From positions 248,001 through 312,000 of the forward strand of contig JAEOAD010001943.1 of assembly GCA_036365145.1 (NCBI GenBank): a stretch of DNA of 64,000 bases, written 5' to 3'. The stretch comes from Orientallactaga sibirica. Taxonomy: Eukaryota > Chordata > Mammalia > Rodentia > Dipodidae. Shown here piece by piece: positions 48,801-61,064 of the stretch. A program made the translations under genes and the position numbers. A model generated the notes under the pieces. It did not search any database. It was not told the origin of the DNA and saw only the letters and a list, made by a program, of their open reading frames with translations. Within the stretch, counting starts at the first letter, position 1. Each line of letters opens with the position of its first letter.

Positions 48801-49964
48801 GTGTAATCTAACAAGATTTACAAGGAAGTGGATTTGCGTCATTACTAAAGTAGTTTCTTTAGAAAAGAAACATCTTCAGTACTGAACGCTGTACTGTGTG
48901 AAATAAGTTAATTTGCTTCTGGGAATAAGTTTAATTTCTACGAAGACGGTTGAATGCAGCAAGTTCAAACTGTCCTTGTTAATGTAATCTTAGACGATGG
49001 CCAAGTTAGTAGATTCGAATCATTTGTAAAGTAGTTTGTTGAGAAAACAAACATCTTCATTGCCGAACATTTTACTGTGTGAAATAATCTCATTCAGTTC
49101 TAGGAATCACTGGCTTTCCTACAAAGAAGGTTGAGTGCAGCAAGTTCAAACTTTCCTTGTTAATGTAATCTAAAAAGATGCACAACTTAGAAGATTGGCC
49201 TCATTTCTAAAGTAGTTTGTTTAGAAAAGAATCATCTTCAGTACCGAACACTGTACTGTGTGAAATGTTAATTCGCTTCTAGGAATCATTTTAATTTCAA
49301 CGAAGATGGTTGAGTGCAGCAAGTTCAAACTTTCCTTGTTAATGTAATCTAAAAAGATGGCCAAGATAGGAGATTTGCCTCATTTTTAAAGTACTTTGTT
49401 GAGAAAACATACATCTTCATTGCCAAACATTGTACTGTGTGAAATGAGCTCATTCGGTTCTAGGAATCAGTTGCTTTCGTACAAAGAAGGTTGTGGGCAG
49501 CAAGTTCAAACTTTCCTTCTTAATGTAATCTAAAAAGATGCATAACTTAGTAGATTGGCCTCATTTCTAAAGTAGTTTGTTTAGAAAATAAACATCTTTA
49601 TGACCGAACACTGTACTATGTGAAATGAGCTAGTTTGGTTCTAGGAATCACTTGCTTTCCTACGAAGAAGGTAGAGTGCAGCAAGTTCAAACTTTCCTGG
49701 TTTGTGTAATCTAACAAGATGTACAAGTTAGTGGATTTGCCTCATTTCTAAAGTGGTTCCTTTAGAAAACCAACACCCTCAGTACTGAACACTGTACTGT
49801 GTGAAATAAGCTAATTCGGTTCTAGGAATCAGTTTCCTTTCCACGAAGATGGTTGAGTGCAGCAAGTTCAAACTTTTCTTGTTAATGTAATCTAAGAAGA
49901 TGGCGAAGTTAGCAGTTTCAACTCATTTGTAAAGTACTTTGTTGAGAAAATAAACATCTTCATT
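45807..49964 (+). repeat. Array segment, 23 monomers
   Basis: Subclass order is GGHTSSHTTGHGHTGHTGHGHTG. From 47.26 kb the order TGHGHTGH is followed by TGHGHTG, a possible 8-unit periodicity at the subclass level that I could not confirm with shared private variants. The two consecutive G units near 45.9 and 46.1 kb include one with an H-like first half (aagctcatttgg). No gene is seen. Confidence 0.82.
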
Positions 49965-50864
49965 GCCGAACATTGTACTGTATGAAATAAGCTCATTCGG
50001 TTCTAGGAATCAGTTGCTTTCCTCCGAAGAACGTTAAGTGCAGAAAGTTCATACTTTCGTAGTTTGTGTAATCTAACAAGATGTACACGTTAGTGAATTC
50101 TGGTCATTTCTAAATTAGTTTCTTTAGAAAACAAACATCTTCAGTACCGAACACTGTACTGTGTGAAATAAGTTAATTCGGTTTTAGGAATCACTTGCTT
50201 TCCTATGAAGGTTGAGTGCAGCAAGTTCAAACTTTCCTAGTTGGTGTAATCCAAAAAGATGTCCAAGTTAGTATATTCGCCTCATTTCTAAATTAGTTTC
50301 TTTAGAAAACAAACATCTTCAATTCCGAACACTGTACTGTGTCAAATAAGTTAATTCGGTTCTAGGAATCATTTTCCTTTCTACGAAGATGGTTGAGTAT
50401 AGCAAGTTCAAACTTTCCTTGTTAATGTAATCTAAAAAGATATCCAAGGTCGTAGATTCGCCTCACTTCTAAAGTAGTTTCTTTAGAAAACAAACCTTCA
50501 TTGCCAAACATTGTACTGTGTGAAATGAGCTAATTCGTTTCTAGGAATCAGTTTACTTTCCAAGAGGATAGTTGAATTTAGCAAGTTCAAACTTTCCTTG
50601 TTAATGTAATCTAAAAAGATGTCCAAGTTAGTAGATTTGCCTCATTGGTAAAGTAGTTTGTTGACAAAACAAACATCTTCATTGCCGAACATTGTACTGT
50701 GTGTAAAAAAGCTAATTCGGTTCTAGAATTTAGTTGCTTTCCTACAAGAAGGTTGAGTGCAGCCACTTCAAACTTTCCTTGTTAATGTAATCTAAAAAGA
50801 TGCACAACTTAGTAGATTGGCCTCATTTCTAAAGTAGTTTCTTTAGAAAAGAAACATCTTCAGT
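49965..50864 (+). repeat. T-S-S-S-H block, distant copy of the module at 36.1 kb
   Basis: It carries 'cagaaagttcatactttcg', 'ggttttaggaatcac', 'cctatgaaggttgag', 'gtaatccaaaaag', 'gtgtcaaataag' and 'ccaagaggatagttgaa' in the same order as the copies at 36.1, 38.3 and 59.7 kb. Its own changes include 'gtgaattctggtc' in the T unit. The S-S spacing keeps the short 'aaaccttcattgcc' junction. Confidence 0.8.
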
Positions 50865-53800
50865 ACCGAACCCTGTACTGTGTGAAATAAGGTAATTCGG
50901 TTCTAGGAATCAGTTTAATTTCTACAAAGATGGTTGAGTGCAGCAAGTTCAAACTTTCCTTGTTAATGTAATCTGAAAAGATGGCCAAGTTAGTAGATTT
51001 GCCTCATTTGTAAAGTAGTTTGTTGAAAAAACAAACATCTTCATTGCCAAACATTGTACTGTGTGAAATAAGCTCATTCGGTTCTAGGAATCAGTTGCGT
51101 TCCTACAAAGACGGTTGAGTGCAGCAAGTTCAAACTTTCCTTGTTAATGTAATCTAAAAAGATGCACAACTTAGTAGATTGGCCTCATTTCTAAAGTAGT
51201 TTCTTTAGTAAAGAAACATCTTCAGTACCGAACACTGTACTATGTAAAATAAGTTAATTCGCTTCTAGGAATAAGTTTAATTTCTACGAAGATGGTTGAG
51301 TGCAGCAAATTCAAACTTTCCTAGTTTCTGTAATCTAACAAGATGTACAAGTTAGTGGATTTGCCTCATTTCTAAAGTAGTTTCTTTAGAAAAGAAACAC
51401 CTTCAGTACCGAACACTGTACTCTGTGAAATAAGTTAATTCGCTTCTAGGAATAAGTTTAATTTCTACGAAGATGGTTGAGTGCAGCAAGTTCAAACTTT
51501 CCTTGTTAATGTAATCTGAAAAGGTGGCCAAGTTAGTAGATTCGCCTCATTTGTAAAGTTGTTTGTTGAGAAAAAAAACATCTTCATTGCCAAACATTGT
51601 ACTGTGTGAAATAAGCTTATTTGGTTCTAGGAAGCATTTGCTTTCCTACAAAGAAGGTTGAGTGGAGCAAGTTCAAACTTTCCTTGTTAATGTAATCTGA
51701 AAAGATGCACAACTTAGTAGATTGGCCTCATTTCTAAAGTAGTTTGTTTAGAAAACAAACATCTTCATTACCACACCCTGTACTACGTGAAATAAGCTAC
51801 TTCGGTTCCAGGAATCACTTGCTTTCCTACTAAGAAGGTTGAGTGCACCAAGTTCAAACTTTCCTAGTTTGTGTAATCTAACAAGATGTACAAGATAGTG
51901 GATTTGCGTCATTTCTAAAGTGCTTCCTTTAGAAAACAAACATCTTCAGTACTGAACACTGTACCGTGTAAGATAAGTTAATTCGGTTCTAGGAATCAGT
52001 TTCCTTTCCAAGAAGATGGTTGAGTGCAGCAACATCAAACTTTCCTTCTTAATATAATATAAAACGATGGCCAAGTTTGCAGATTCACCTCATTTGTAAT
52101 GTAGTTTGTTGAGAAAATTAACATCTTCATTGCCGAACATTGTACTGTGTGAAATAAGCTCATTCTGTTCTAGGAATCACTTGCTTTCCTACAAAGAAGG
52201 TTGAGGGCAGCAAGTTCAAACTTTTCTTGTTAATGTAATCAAAAAGATGCACAACTTAGTAGATTGGCCTCATTTCTAAAGTAGTTTCTTTAGAAAAGAA
52301 AAATCTTCAGTACCGAACACTGTACTGTGTGAAATAAGTTAATTCGCTTCTAGGAATCAGTTTAATTTCTACGACGATGGTTCAGTGCAGCAAGTTCAAA
52401 CTTTCCCTGTTAATGTAATCTAAAAAGATGGCCAAGTTAGGAGATTCGCCTCATTTGTAAAGTACTTTGTTGAGAAAAGAAATATCTTCATTGCCGAACA
52501 GTGTACTGTGTGAAATAAGCTGATTCGGTTCTAGGAATCAGTTGCTTTCCTACAAAGAAGGTTGAGTGCAGCAAGTTCAAACTTTCTTTGTTAATGTAAT
52601 CTAAAAAGATGCACAACTTAGTAGATTGGACTCATTTCTAAAGTAGTTTGTTTAGAAAACAAACATCTTCATTACCGAACACTGTACTATGTGAAATGAG
52701 CTTGTTCGGTTCTAGGAATCACTTGCTTTCCTACGAAGAAGGTTGAGTGCAGCAAGTTCAAACTTTCCTAGTTTGTACAATCTAACAAGATGTACAAGTT
52801 AGTGGATTCGCGTCGTTTCTAAAGTGGTTTCTTTAGAAAACAAACATCTTCAGTACTGAACACTGTACTGTCTGAAATAACTTAATTCGGTTCTAGGAAT
52901 CAGTTTCCTTTCTACGAAAATGGTTGAGTGCAGCAAGTTCAAACTTTCCTTGTTAATGTAATCTGAAAAGATGGCCAAGTTACCAGATTCACCTCATTTC
53001 TAAAGTAATTTGTTGAGAACATTAACGTCTTCATTGCCGAACACTGTACTGTGTGAAATAAGCTAATTGGGATATAGAATTCAGTTGCTTTCCTACAAAG
53101 ACGATTGAGTGCAGCAAATTCAAACATTCCTTGTTAATGTCATCTAAAAAGATGCACAAATTAATGGATTCACCTCATTTCTAAAGTAATTTCTTTAGAA
53201 AAGAAACATCTTCAGTACCGAACACTGTACTGTGTGAAATGAGTTAATTCGCTTCTAGGAATCAGTTTAATTTCTACGAAGATGGTTCAGTGCAGCAAGT
53301 TCAAACTTTCCTTGTTAATGCAATCTAAAAAGATGGCCAAGTTAGTAGATTCATCTCCTTTGTAAAGTCGTTTGTTGAGAAAACAAACATCTTCATTGCC
53401 GAATATTGTACTGTGTGAGAAAAGCTAATTCGTATCTAGAATTCAGTTCCTTTCCTACAAAGACGGTTGAGTGCAGGAAGTTCAAACATTCCTTGTCAAT
53501 GTATTCTAAAAAGATGCACAACTTAGTGCATTCGCCTCATTTCTAAAGTAATTTATTTAGAAAAGAAACATCTTCAGTTCTGAACACTGTATGGTGTGAA
53601 ATAAGTTAATTCGGCTCTAGGAATCAGTTTAATTTCTACGAAGATGGTTGAGGGCAGCAAGTTCAAACTTTCCTTGTTAATGTAATCTAAAAAGATGTCC
53701 AAGTTAGTCAACTCGACTCATTTCTAAAGTAGTTTCTTTAGAAAACAAACCTAAATTGCCAAACATTGTACTGTGTGAAATGAGCTAATTCGGTTCTAGG

Positions 53801-55643
53801 AATCAGTTTCCTTTCTACGAAGATGGTTGAGTTTAGCAACGTCAAACTTTCCTTGTTAATGTAATCTAAAAAGATGTCCAAGTTAGTAGATTTGCCTCAT
53901 TGGTAAAGTAGTTTGTTGAGAAAACAAACATCTTCATTGCCAAACATTGTATTGTGTGAAAAAAGTTCATTCGGTTCTAGAACTCAGTTGCTTTCCTACA
54001 AAGACGGTTGAGTGCAACAAGTTCAAACTTTCCTTGTTAATGTAATCTAAAAAGATGCACAACTTAGTAGATTGGCCTCATTTCTAAAGTAGTTTCTTTA
54101 ATAAAGAAACATCTTCAGTACCGAACACTGTACTGTGTGAAATTAGTTAATTCGCTTCTAGGAATCAGTTTAATTTCTACGAAGAAGGTTGAGTGCAGCA
54201 AGTTCAAACTTTCTTAGTTTGTGTAATCTCACAAGATGTACAAGTTAGTGGATTCGCCTCATTTCTAAGGTAGTTTCTTTAGAAAAGAAACATCTTCAGT
54301 ACTGAACGCTGTAATGGGTGAAATAAGTTAATTCGCTTCTAGGAATGAGTTTAATTTATACGAAGATGGTTGAGTGCAGCAAGTTCAAACGTTCCTTGTT
54401 AATGTATCTAAAAAGATTGGAAAGTTAGTAGATTCGCCTCATTTGTAAAATAGTTTGTTTAGAAAACAAAAATTTTCATTACTGAACATTGTACTGTGTG
54501 AAATGAGCTAGTTCGGTTCTGGCAATCACTTTCTTTCCTACTAAGAAGGTTGAGTGCAGCAAGTTCAAACTATCCTAGTTTGTGTAATCTAACAAGATGT
54601 ACAAGTTAGTGGATTCGCGTCATTTCTAAAGTGGTTCCTTTAGAAAACCAACATCTTCAGTACTGAACACTGTACTGTGTGAAATAAGTTAATTCGGTTC
54701 TAGGAATCAGTTTCCTTTCCGCGAAGATGGTTGAGTGCAGCAAGTTCAAACTTTCCTTGTTAATGTAATTTAAAAAGATAACCAAGTTAGCAGATTCACC
54801 TCATTTGTAAAGTAGTTTGTTGAGGAAATTAACATCTTCATTGCCGAACATTGTACTGTGTGAAATAAGCTCATTCGGTTCTAGGAATCACTTGCTTTCC
54901 TCCAAAGAATGTTGAGTGCAGCCAGTTCAAACTTTCCTTGTTAATGTAATCTAAAAAGAAACACAACTTAGTAGATTGGCCTCATTTCTAAAGTAGTTAT
55001 TTAGAAAAGAAACATCTTCAGTACCGAACACTGTACTGTGTGAAATGTTAATTCGCTTCTAGGAATCAGCTTGATTTCTACGAATATGGTTGAGTGCAGC
55101 AAGTTCAAACTTTCCTTGTTAATATAATCTAAAAAGATGGCCAAGTTAGGAGATTCACCTCATTTGGAAAGTACTTTGTTAAGAAAACAAATATCTTCTT
55201 TGTCGAACATTGTACTGTTTGAAATAAGCATCTCCGGTTCTAGGAATCAGTTGCTTTCCTAAAAAGAAGGTTGAGTGCAGCGATTTCAAACTTTCCTTGT
55301 TAATGTAATCTAAAAAGATGCACAAGTTTGTAGATTGGCCTCATTTCTAAAGTAGTTTGTTTAGAAAACAAACATCTTCATTACTAAACGCGGTACTATG
55401 TGAAATAATGTAGTTCGGTTCTCGGAATCACTTGCTTTCCTACGAAGAAGGTAGAGTGCAGCAAGTTCAAACTTTCCTAATTTGTGTAATCTAACAATAT
55501 GTACAAGTTAGTGGATTTGCGTCATTTCCGAATTAGTTCCTTTAGAAAACAAACATCTTCAGTACCGAACACTGTATTGTGTGAAATAAGTTAAATCGGT
55601 TCTAGGAATCAGTTTCCTTTCTACGAAGATGGTTGAGTTTAGC
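50865..55643 (+). repeat. Array segment, about 26 monomers, includes relatives of the 12 kb block
   Basis: Subclass order is GHTGHTGHGHTGHGHSSHTGTGHGHT. The H-G-H-S-S-H run at about 53.05-54.15 kb matches 12.13-13.2 kb: 'gggatatagaattcag', 'gatggttcagtgcag', 'attcatctcctttg' at 53349, 'cactgtatggtgtg', and 'cctaaattgcc' at 53751. The monomer at 51770 begins 'accacaccctgtactacg', a rare form seen again at 60884. Confidence 0.84.
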
Positions 55644-58600
55644 AAGTTCAAACTTTCCTTGTTAATCTAATCTGAAAAGATGTTCAAGTCAGTAGATTCG
55701 CCTCATTTCTAAAGTAGTTTCTTCAGAAAACAAACCTTCATTGCCAAACGTTGTAGTGTGTGAAATGAGCTAATTCGGTTCTAGGAATCAGATTACTTTC
55801 TACGAAGATGGTTGAGTTTAGCAACGTCAAACTTTCCTTGTTAATATAATCTAAAAAGATGGTCAAGTTAGTAGATTTGCTTCATTGGTAAAGTAGTTTG
55901 TTGACAAAACAAACATCTTCATTGCCGAACATTGTACTGTGTGAAAAAAACTAATTTGGTTCTAGAATTCAGTTGCTTTCCTACAAAGACGGTTGAGTGC
56001 AGCAAGTTCAAACTTTCCTTGTTAATGTAATCTAAAGAGATGCACAAAGTAGTAGATTGGACTCCTTTCTAAAGTAGTTTCTTTAGAAAAGAAACATCTT
56101 CAGTACCAAACACTGTACTGTGTGAAATAGGTTAATTCGCTTCTAGGAATCCGTTTAACTTCTATGAAGAAGGTTGAGTGCAGCAAGTTCAAATTTTCCT
56201 AGTTTGTGTAATCTAACAAGATGTACAAGTTAGTGGATTCGCCTCATTACTAACGTAGTTCCTTTAGAAAAGAAACATCTTCAGTACCAAACATTGTACT
56301 GTCTGAAATAAGTTAATTCGCTTCTAGGAATCAGTTTAATTTCTATGAAGATGGTTGAGTTTAGCAAGTTCATACTTTCCTTGTTAATGTAATCTAAAAA
56401 GATGTCCAAGTTAGTAGATTTGCCTCATTGGTAAAGTAGTTTGTTGAGAAAACAAACATCTTCATTGCCGAACAGTGTACTGTGTGAAAAAAGCCCATTC
56501 GGTTCTAAATTCAGTTGCTTTCCTACAAAGACGGTTGAGTGCAGCAAGTTCAAACTTTCCTTGTTAATGTAATCTAAATAGATGCACAACTTAGAAGATT
56601 GGCCTCATTTCTAAAGTAGTTTCTTTAGAAAAGAAACATCTTCAGTACTGAACACTGTACTGTGTGAAATAAGTTAATTCGCTTCTAGGAATCAGTTTAA
56701 TTTCTACGAAGAAGGTTGAGTGCAGCAAGTTCAAACTTTCCTAGTTTGTGTAATCTAACAAGATGTACAAGTTAGTGGATTCGCCTCATTTCTAAAGTAG
56801 TTCCTTTAGAAAAGAAACATCTTCAGTACCGAACACTGTACTGTGTGTAATAAATTTATTCGCTTCTTGGAATCAGTTTAACTTCTACGAAGACGGTTTA
56901 GTCCACAAGTTCAAACTTTCCTTGTTAATGTAATCTAAAAATATGGCCAAGTTAGTAGATTCTCCTCATTTTTAAAGTAGTTTGTTGAGAAAACAAACAT
57001 CTTCATTGCCGAACATTGTACTGTGTGAAATAAGCTCATTCGGTTCTAGGAATCAGTTGCTTTCCTACAAAGAAGGTTCAGTGCAGCAAGTTCAAACTTT
57101 CCTTGTTAATGTAATCTAAAAAGATGCACAACTTAGTAGATTGGCCTCATATCTAAAGTAGTTTGTTTAGAAAACAAACATCAGCACTACCGAACACTGC
57201 ACTATGTGAAATGAGCTAGTTCTGTTCTAGGAATCACTACCTTCCCTACGAAGAAGGTTGAGTGCAGCAAGTTAAACTTTCCTAGTTTGTGTAATCTAAC
57301 AAGATGTACAAGTTAGTGGATTTGCATCATTGCTAAAGTGGTTCCTTAAGAAAACCAATATCCTCAGTACTGAACACTGTACTGTGTGAAATAGAGCTAA
57401 TTTGGTTCTAGGAATCAGTTTCCTTTCCACGAAGATGGTTGAGTGCAGAAAGTTCAAACTTTCCTTTTTAATGTAATCTAAAAAGATGGCCAAGTTAGCA
57501 GATTCAACTCATTTGTAAAGTAGTTTGTTGAGAAAATTAACATCTTCATTGCCGAACATTGTACTGTGTGAAATAAGCTCATTCGGTTCCTGGAATCACT
57601 TGCTTTCCTACAAAGAACGTTGAGTGCAGCAAGTTCAAACTTTCCTTGTTAATGTAATCTGAAAAGATGTTCAAGTCAGTAGATTCGCCTCATTTCTAAA
57701 GTAGTTTCTTCAGAAAACAAACCTTCATTGCCAAACGTTTTAGTGTGTGAAATGAGCTAATTCGGTTCTAGGAATCAGATTACTTTCTACGAAGGTGGTT
57801 GAGTTTAGCAACGTCAAACTTTCCTTGTTAATATAATCTAAAAAGATGGTCAAGTTAGTAGATTTGCTTCATTGGTAAAGTAGTTTGTTGACAAAACAAA
57901 CATCTTCATTGCCGAACATTGTACTGTGTGAAAAAAACTAATTTGGTTCTAGAATTCAGTTGCTTTCCTACAAAGACGGTTGAGTGCAGCAAGTTCAAAC
58001 TTTCCTTGTTAATGTAATCTAAAGAGATGCACAAAGTAGTAGATTGGCCTCCTTTCTAAAGTAGTTTCTTTAGAAAAGAAACATCTTCAGTACCGAACAC
58101 TGTACTGTGTGAAATACGTTAATTCGCTTCTAGGAATCCGTTTAACTTCTACGAAGAAGGTTGAGTGCAGCAAGTTCAAATTTTCCTAGTTTGTGTAATC
58201 TAACAAGATGTACAAGTTAGTGGATTCGCCTCATTACTAACGTAGTTCCTTTAGAAAAGAAACATCTTCAGTACCAAACATTGTACTGTCTGAAATAAGT
58301 TAATTCGCTTCTAGGAATCAGTTTAATTTCTATGAAGATGGTTGAGTTTAGCAAGTTCAAACTTTCCTTGTTAATGTAATCTAAAAAGATGTCCAAGTTA
58401 GTAGATTTGCCTCATTGGTAAAGTAGTTTGTTGAGAAAACAAACATCTTCATTGCCGAACAGTGTACTGTGTGAAAAAAGCCCATTCGGTTCTAGAATTC
58501 AGTTGCTTTCCTACAAAGACGGTTGAGTGCAGCAAGTTCAAACTTTCCTTGTTAATGTAATCTAAATAGATGCACAACTTAGAAGATTGGCCTCATTTCT

Positions 58601-59223
58601 AAAGTAGTTTCTTTAGAAAAGAAACATCTTCAGTACCGAACACTGTACTGTGTGAAATAAGTTAATTCGCTTCTAGGAATCAGTTTAATTTCTACGAAGA
58701 AGGTTGAGTGTAGCAAGTTCAAACTTTCCTAGTCTGTGTAATCTAACAAGATGTACAAGTTAGTGGATTCGCCTCATTTCTAAAGTAGTTCCTTTAGAAA
58801 AGAAACATCTTCAGTACCGAACACTGTACTGTGTGTAATAAATTTATTCGCTTCTTGGAATCAGTTTAACTTCTACGAAGACGGTTTAGTCCACAAGTTC
58901 AAACTTTCCTTGTTAATGTAATCTAAAAAGATGGCCAAGTTAGTAGATTCTCCTCATTTTTAAAGTAGTTTGTTGAGAAAACAAACATCTTCATTGCCGA
59001 ACATTGTACTGTGTGAAATAAGCTCATTCGGTTCTAGGAATCAGTTGCTTTCCTACAAAGAAGGTTCAGTGCAGCAAGTTCAAACTTTCCTTGTTAATGT
59101 AATCTAAAAAGATGCACAACTTAGTAGATTGGCCTCATATCTAAAATAGTTTGTTTGGAAAACAAACATCAGCACTACCAAACACTGCACTATGTGAAAT
59201 GAGCTAGTTCTGTTCTAGGAATC
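55644..59223 (+). repeat. Eleven-monomer higher-order repeat, two tandem copies (period 1987 bp)
   Basis: Copy 1 is 55644-57630 (order SSHTSHTGHTG). Copy 2 is 57631-59223 and lacks the last two units, where the scrambled patch begins. Private variants recur exactly one period apart: 'gttcaagtcagtagattc' at 55682 and 57669, 'aaagtagtagattgg', 'aagcccattcgg', 'cggtttagtccacaag' and 'aacatcagcactacc'. I count about 15 differences over about 1.54 kb, so identity is near 99%. This is the clearest recent duplication in the window. Confidence 0.93.
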
Positions 59224-59740
59224 AATCACTACCTTGAGTGCAGCAAGTTAAACCCTAGTTTGTGTAATCTAAGAAGGTTGAGTGCAGCTAAAGTTAAACT
59301 TTACTGAACACTAGTTTGTGTAATCTAACAAGATGTACAAGTTAGTGGATTCTTGTCATTTGTAAATTAGTTTCATTTGTAAAGTAGTTTGTTGAGAAAA
59401 CAAACATCTTCATTACCGAACACTGTACTGTGTGAAATAAGTTAATTCGGTTTTAAGAATCACTTGCTTTCCTATGAAGGTTGAGTGCAGCAAGTTCAAA
59501 CTTTCCTTGTTCAAACTTGCACAACTAGTTTGTGTAATCTTTAAAAGATCTCAACAACTGTTAGTAGATTGCTTGTAGGAATCTTCAATTTCTAAAGTAG
59601 TTTCTTTACTTGTTAATGTAAAAACAAACATCTTCAGTCATTTCTAAAGTACTTTTTGAGAAAACAAACACTGTACTGAATCACTTGTCAAGGTTGAGTG
59701 CAGAAAGTTCAAACTTTCGTAGTTTTTGTTCTAACAAGAT
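59224..59740 (+). repeat. Scrambled patch 4: mosaic of short monomer fragments
   Basis: It starts where copy 2 of the 11-mer breaks off ('ctaggaatcaatcactacc'). Unit starts near 59177, 59415, 59668 and 59804 are 238, 253 and 136 bp apart. Fragments include 'gagtgcagctaaagtta', 'tttactgaacactag', 'ggattcttgtcatttg' followed by a second 'catttgtaaag', and 'cttgttcaaacttgcac'. The stretch 59345-59480 is an imperfect copy of 59751-59880, offset 406 bp. Flanks are normal satellite. It may be real or an assembly artefact. Confidence 0.8.
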
Positions 59741-60521
59741 GTACAAGTTAGTGGATTCTTGTCATTTGTAAATTAGTTTCTTTAGAAAACAAACATCTTC
59801 ATTACCGAACACTGTACTGTGTGAAATAAGTTAATTCGGTTTTAAGAATCACTTGCTTTCCTATGAAGGTTGAGTGCAGCAAGTTCAAACTTTCCTAGTT
59901 TGTGTAATCCTAAAAGATCTCCAAGTTAGTAGATTCGCCGAATTTCTAAAGTAGTTTCTTTAGAAAACAAACATCTTCAGTTCCGAACACTGTACTGTGT
60001 CAAATAAGTTAATGCGGTTCTAGGAATCAGTTTTCTTTCTATGAAGATGGTTGAGTTTAGCAAGTTCAAACTTTCCTAGTTAATGTAATCTAAAAAGATG
60101 TCCAAGGTAGTAGATTCGCCTCATTTCTAAAGTAGTTTCTTTAGAAAACAAACCTTCATTGCCAAACATTGTACTGTGTGAAATGAGTTAAATCGGTTCT
60201 AGGAATCAGTTTACTTTCCAAGAGGATAGTTGAATTTAGCAAGTTCAAACTTTCCTTGTTAATGTAATTTAGAAGATGTCTAAGGTAGTAGATTTGCCTC
60301 ATTGGTAAAGTAGTTTGTTGAGAAAACAAACATCTTCATTGCCGAACATTGTACTGTGTGAAAAAAGTTAATTGGAATCTAGAATTCAGTCGCTTTCCTA
60401 CAAAGACGGTTGAGTGCAGCAATTTCAAACATTACTTGTTAATGTAATCTAAAAATATGCACAACTTAGTGGATTCGCCTCATTTCTAAAGTAATTTCTT
60501 TAGAAAAGAAACATCGTCAGT
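59741..60521 (+). repeat. S-S-S-H part of the T-S-S-S-H module, fourth copy
   Basis: It carries 'ggttttaagaatcac', 'cctatgaaggttgag', 'gtaatcctaaaagatctcc', 'gtgtcaaataag', 'ccaagaggatagttgaa' and 'cattacttgtt' in the module's order. It lies immediately after scrambled patch 4, which holds a second partial copy of its first unit. Confidence 0.8.
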
Positions 60522-61064
60522 ACCGAACACTGTACTGTGTGAAATAAGTTAATTCGCTTCTAGGAATCAGTTTAATTTCTACGAAGACGGTTGAGTGCAT
60601 CACATTCAAACTTTCCTTGTTAATGTGATCTAAAAAGATGGCGAAGTTAGCAGATTCACCTCATTTGTAAAGTAGTTTGTTGAGAAAATTAACATCTTCA
60701 TTGCCGAACATTGTACTGTGTGAAATAAGCTCATTCGGTTCTAGGAATCACTTGATTTCCTACAAAGAAGGTTGAGTGCAGCAAGTTCAAACTTTCCTTG
60801 TTAATGTAATCTGAAAAGATGCACAACTTAGTAGATTGGCCTCATTTCTAAAGTAGTTTGTTTAGAAAACAAACATATTAATTACCACACCCTGTACTAC
60901 GTGAAATAAGCTACTTCGGTTCCAGGAATCACTTGCTTTCCTACGAAGAAGGTTGAGTGCAGCAAGTTCAAACTTTCCTTGTTAATGTAATCTAAAAAGA
61001 TGCACAACTGAGTAGATTGGCCTCATTTCTAAAGTAGTTTGTTTAGAAAACAAACATCTTCATT
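60522..61064 (+). repeat. Three monomers (G-H-H) including a chimeric unit
   Basis: The unit at 60884-61064 begins 'accacaccctgtactacg' and 'ctacttcggttccagg', matching the T monomer at 51770. It then switches to the H form (ccttgttaatg, gatgcacaac). A T-type first half and an H-type second half in one unit suggest conversion or unequal exchange near 'caagttcaaactttcc'. Confidence 0.7.

Noticed and set aside
47260..49964. Possible 8-monomer higher-order repeat (TGHGHTGH twice)
   Set aside because: Subclass order fits a period of about 1446 bp, but I did not find private variants shared between the two halves, so the pattern may be chance.
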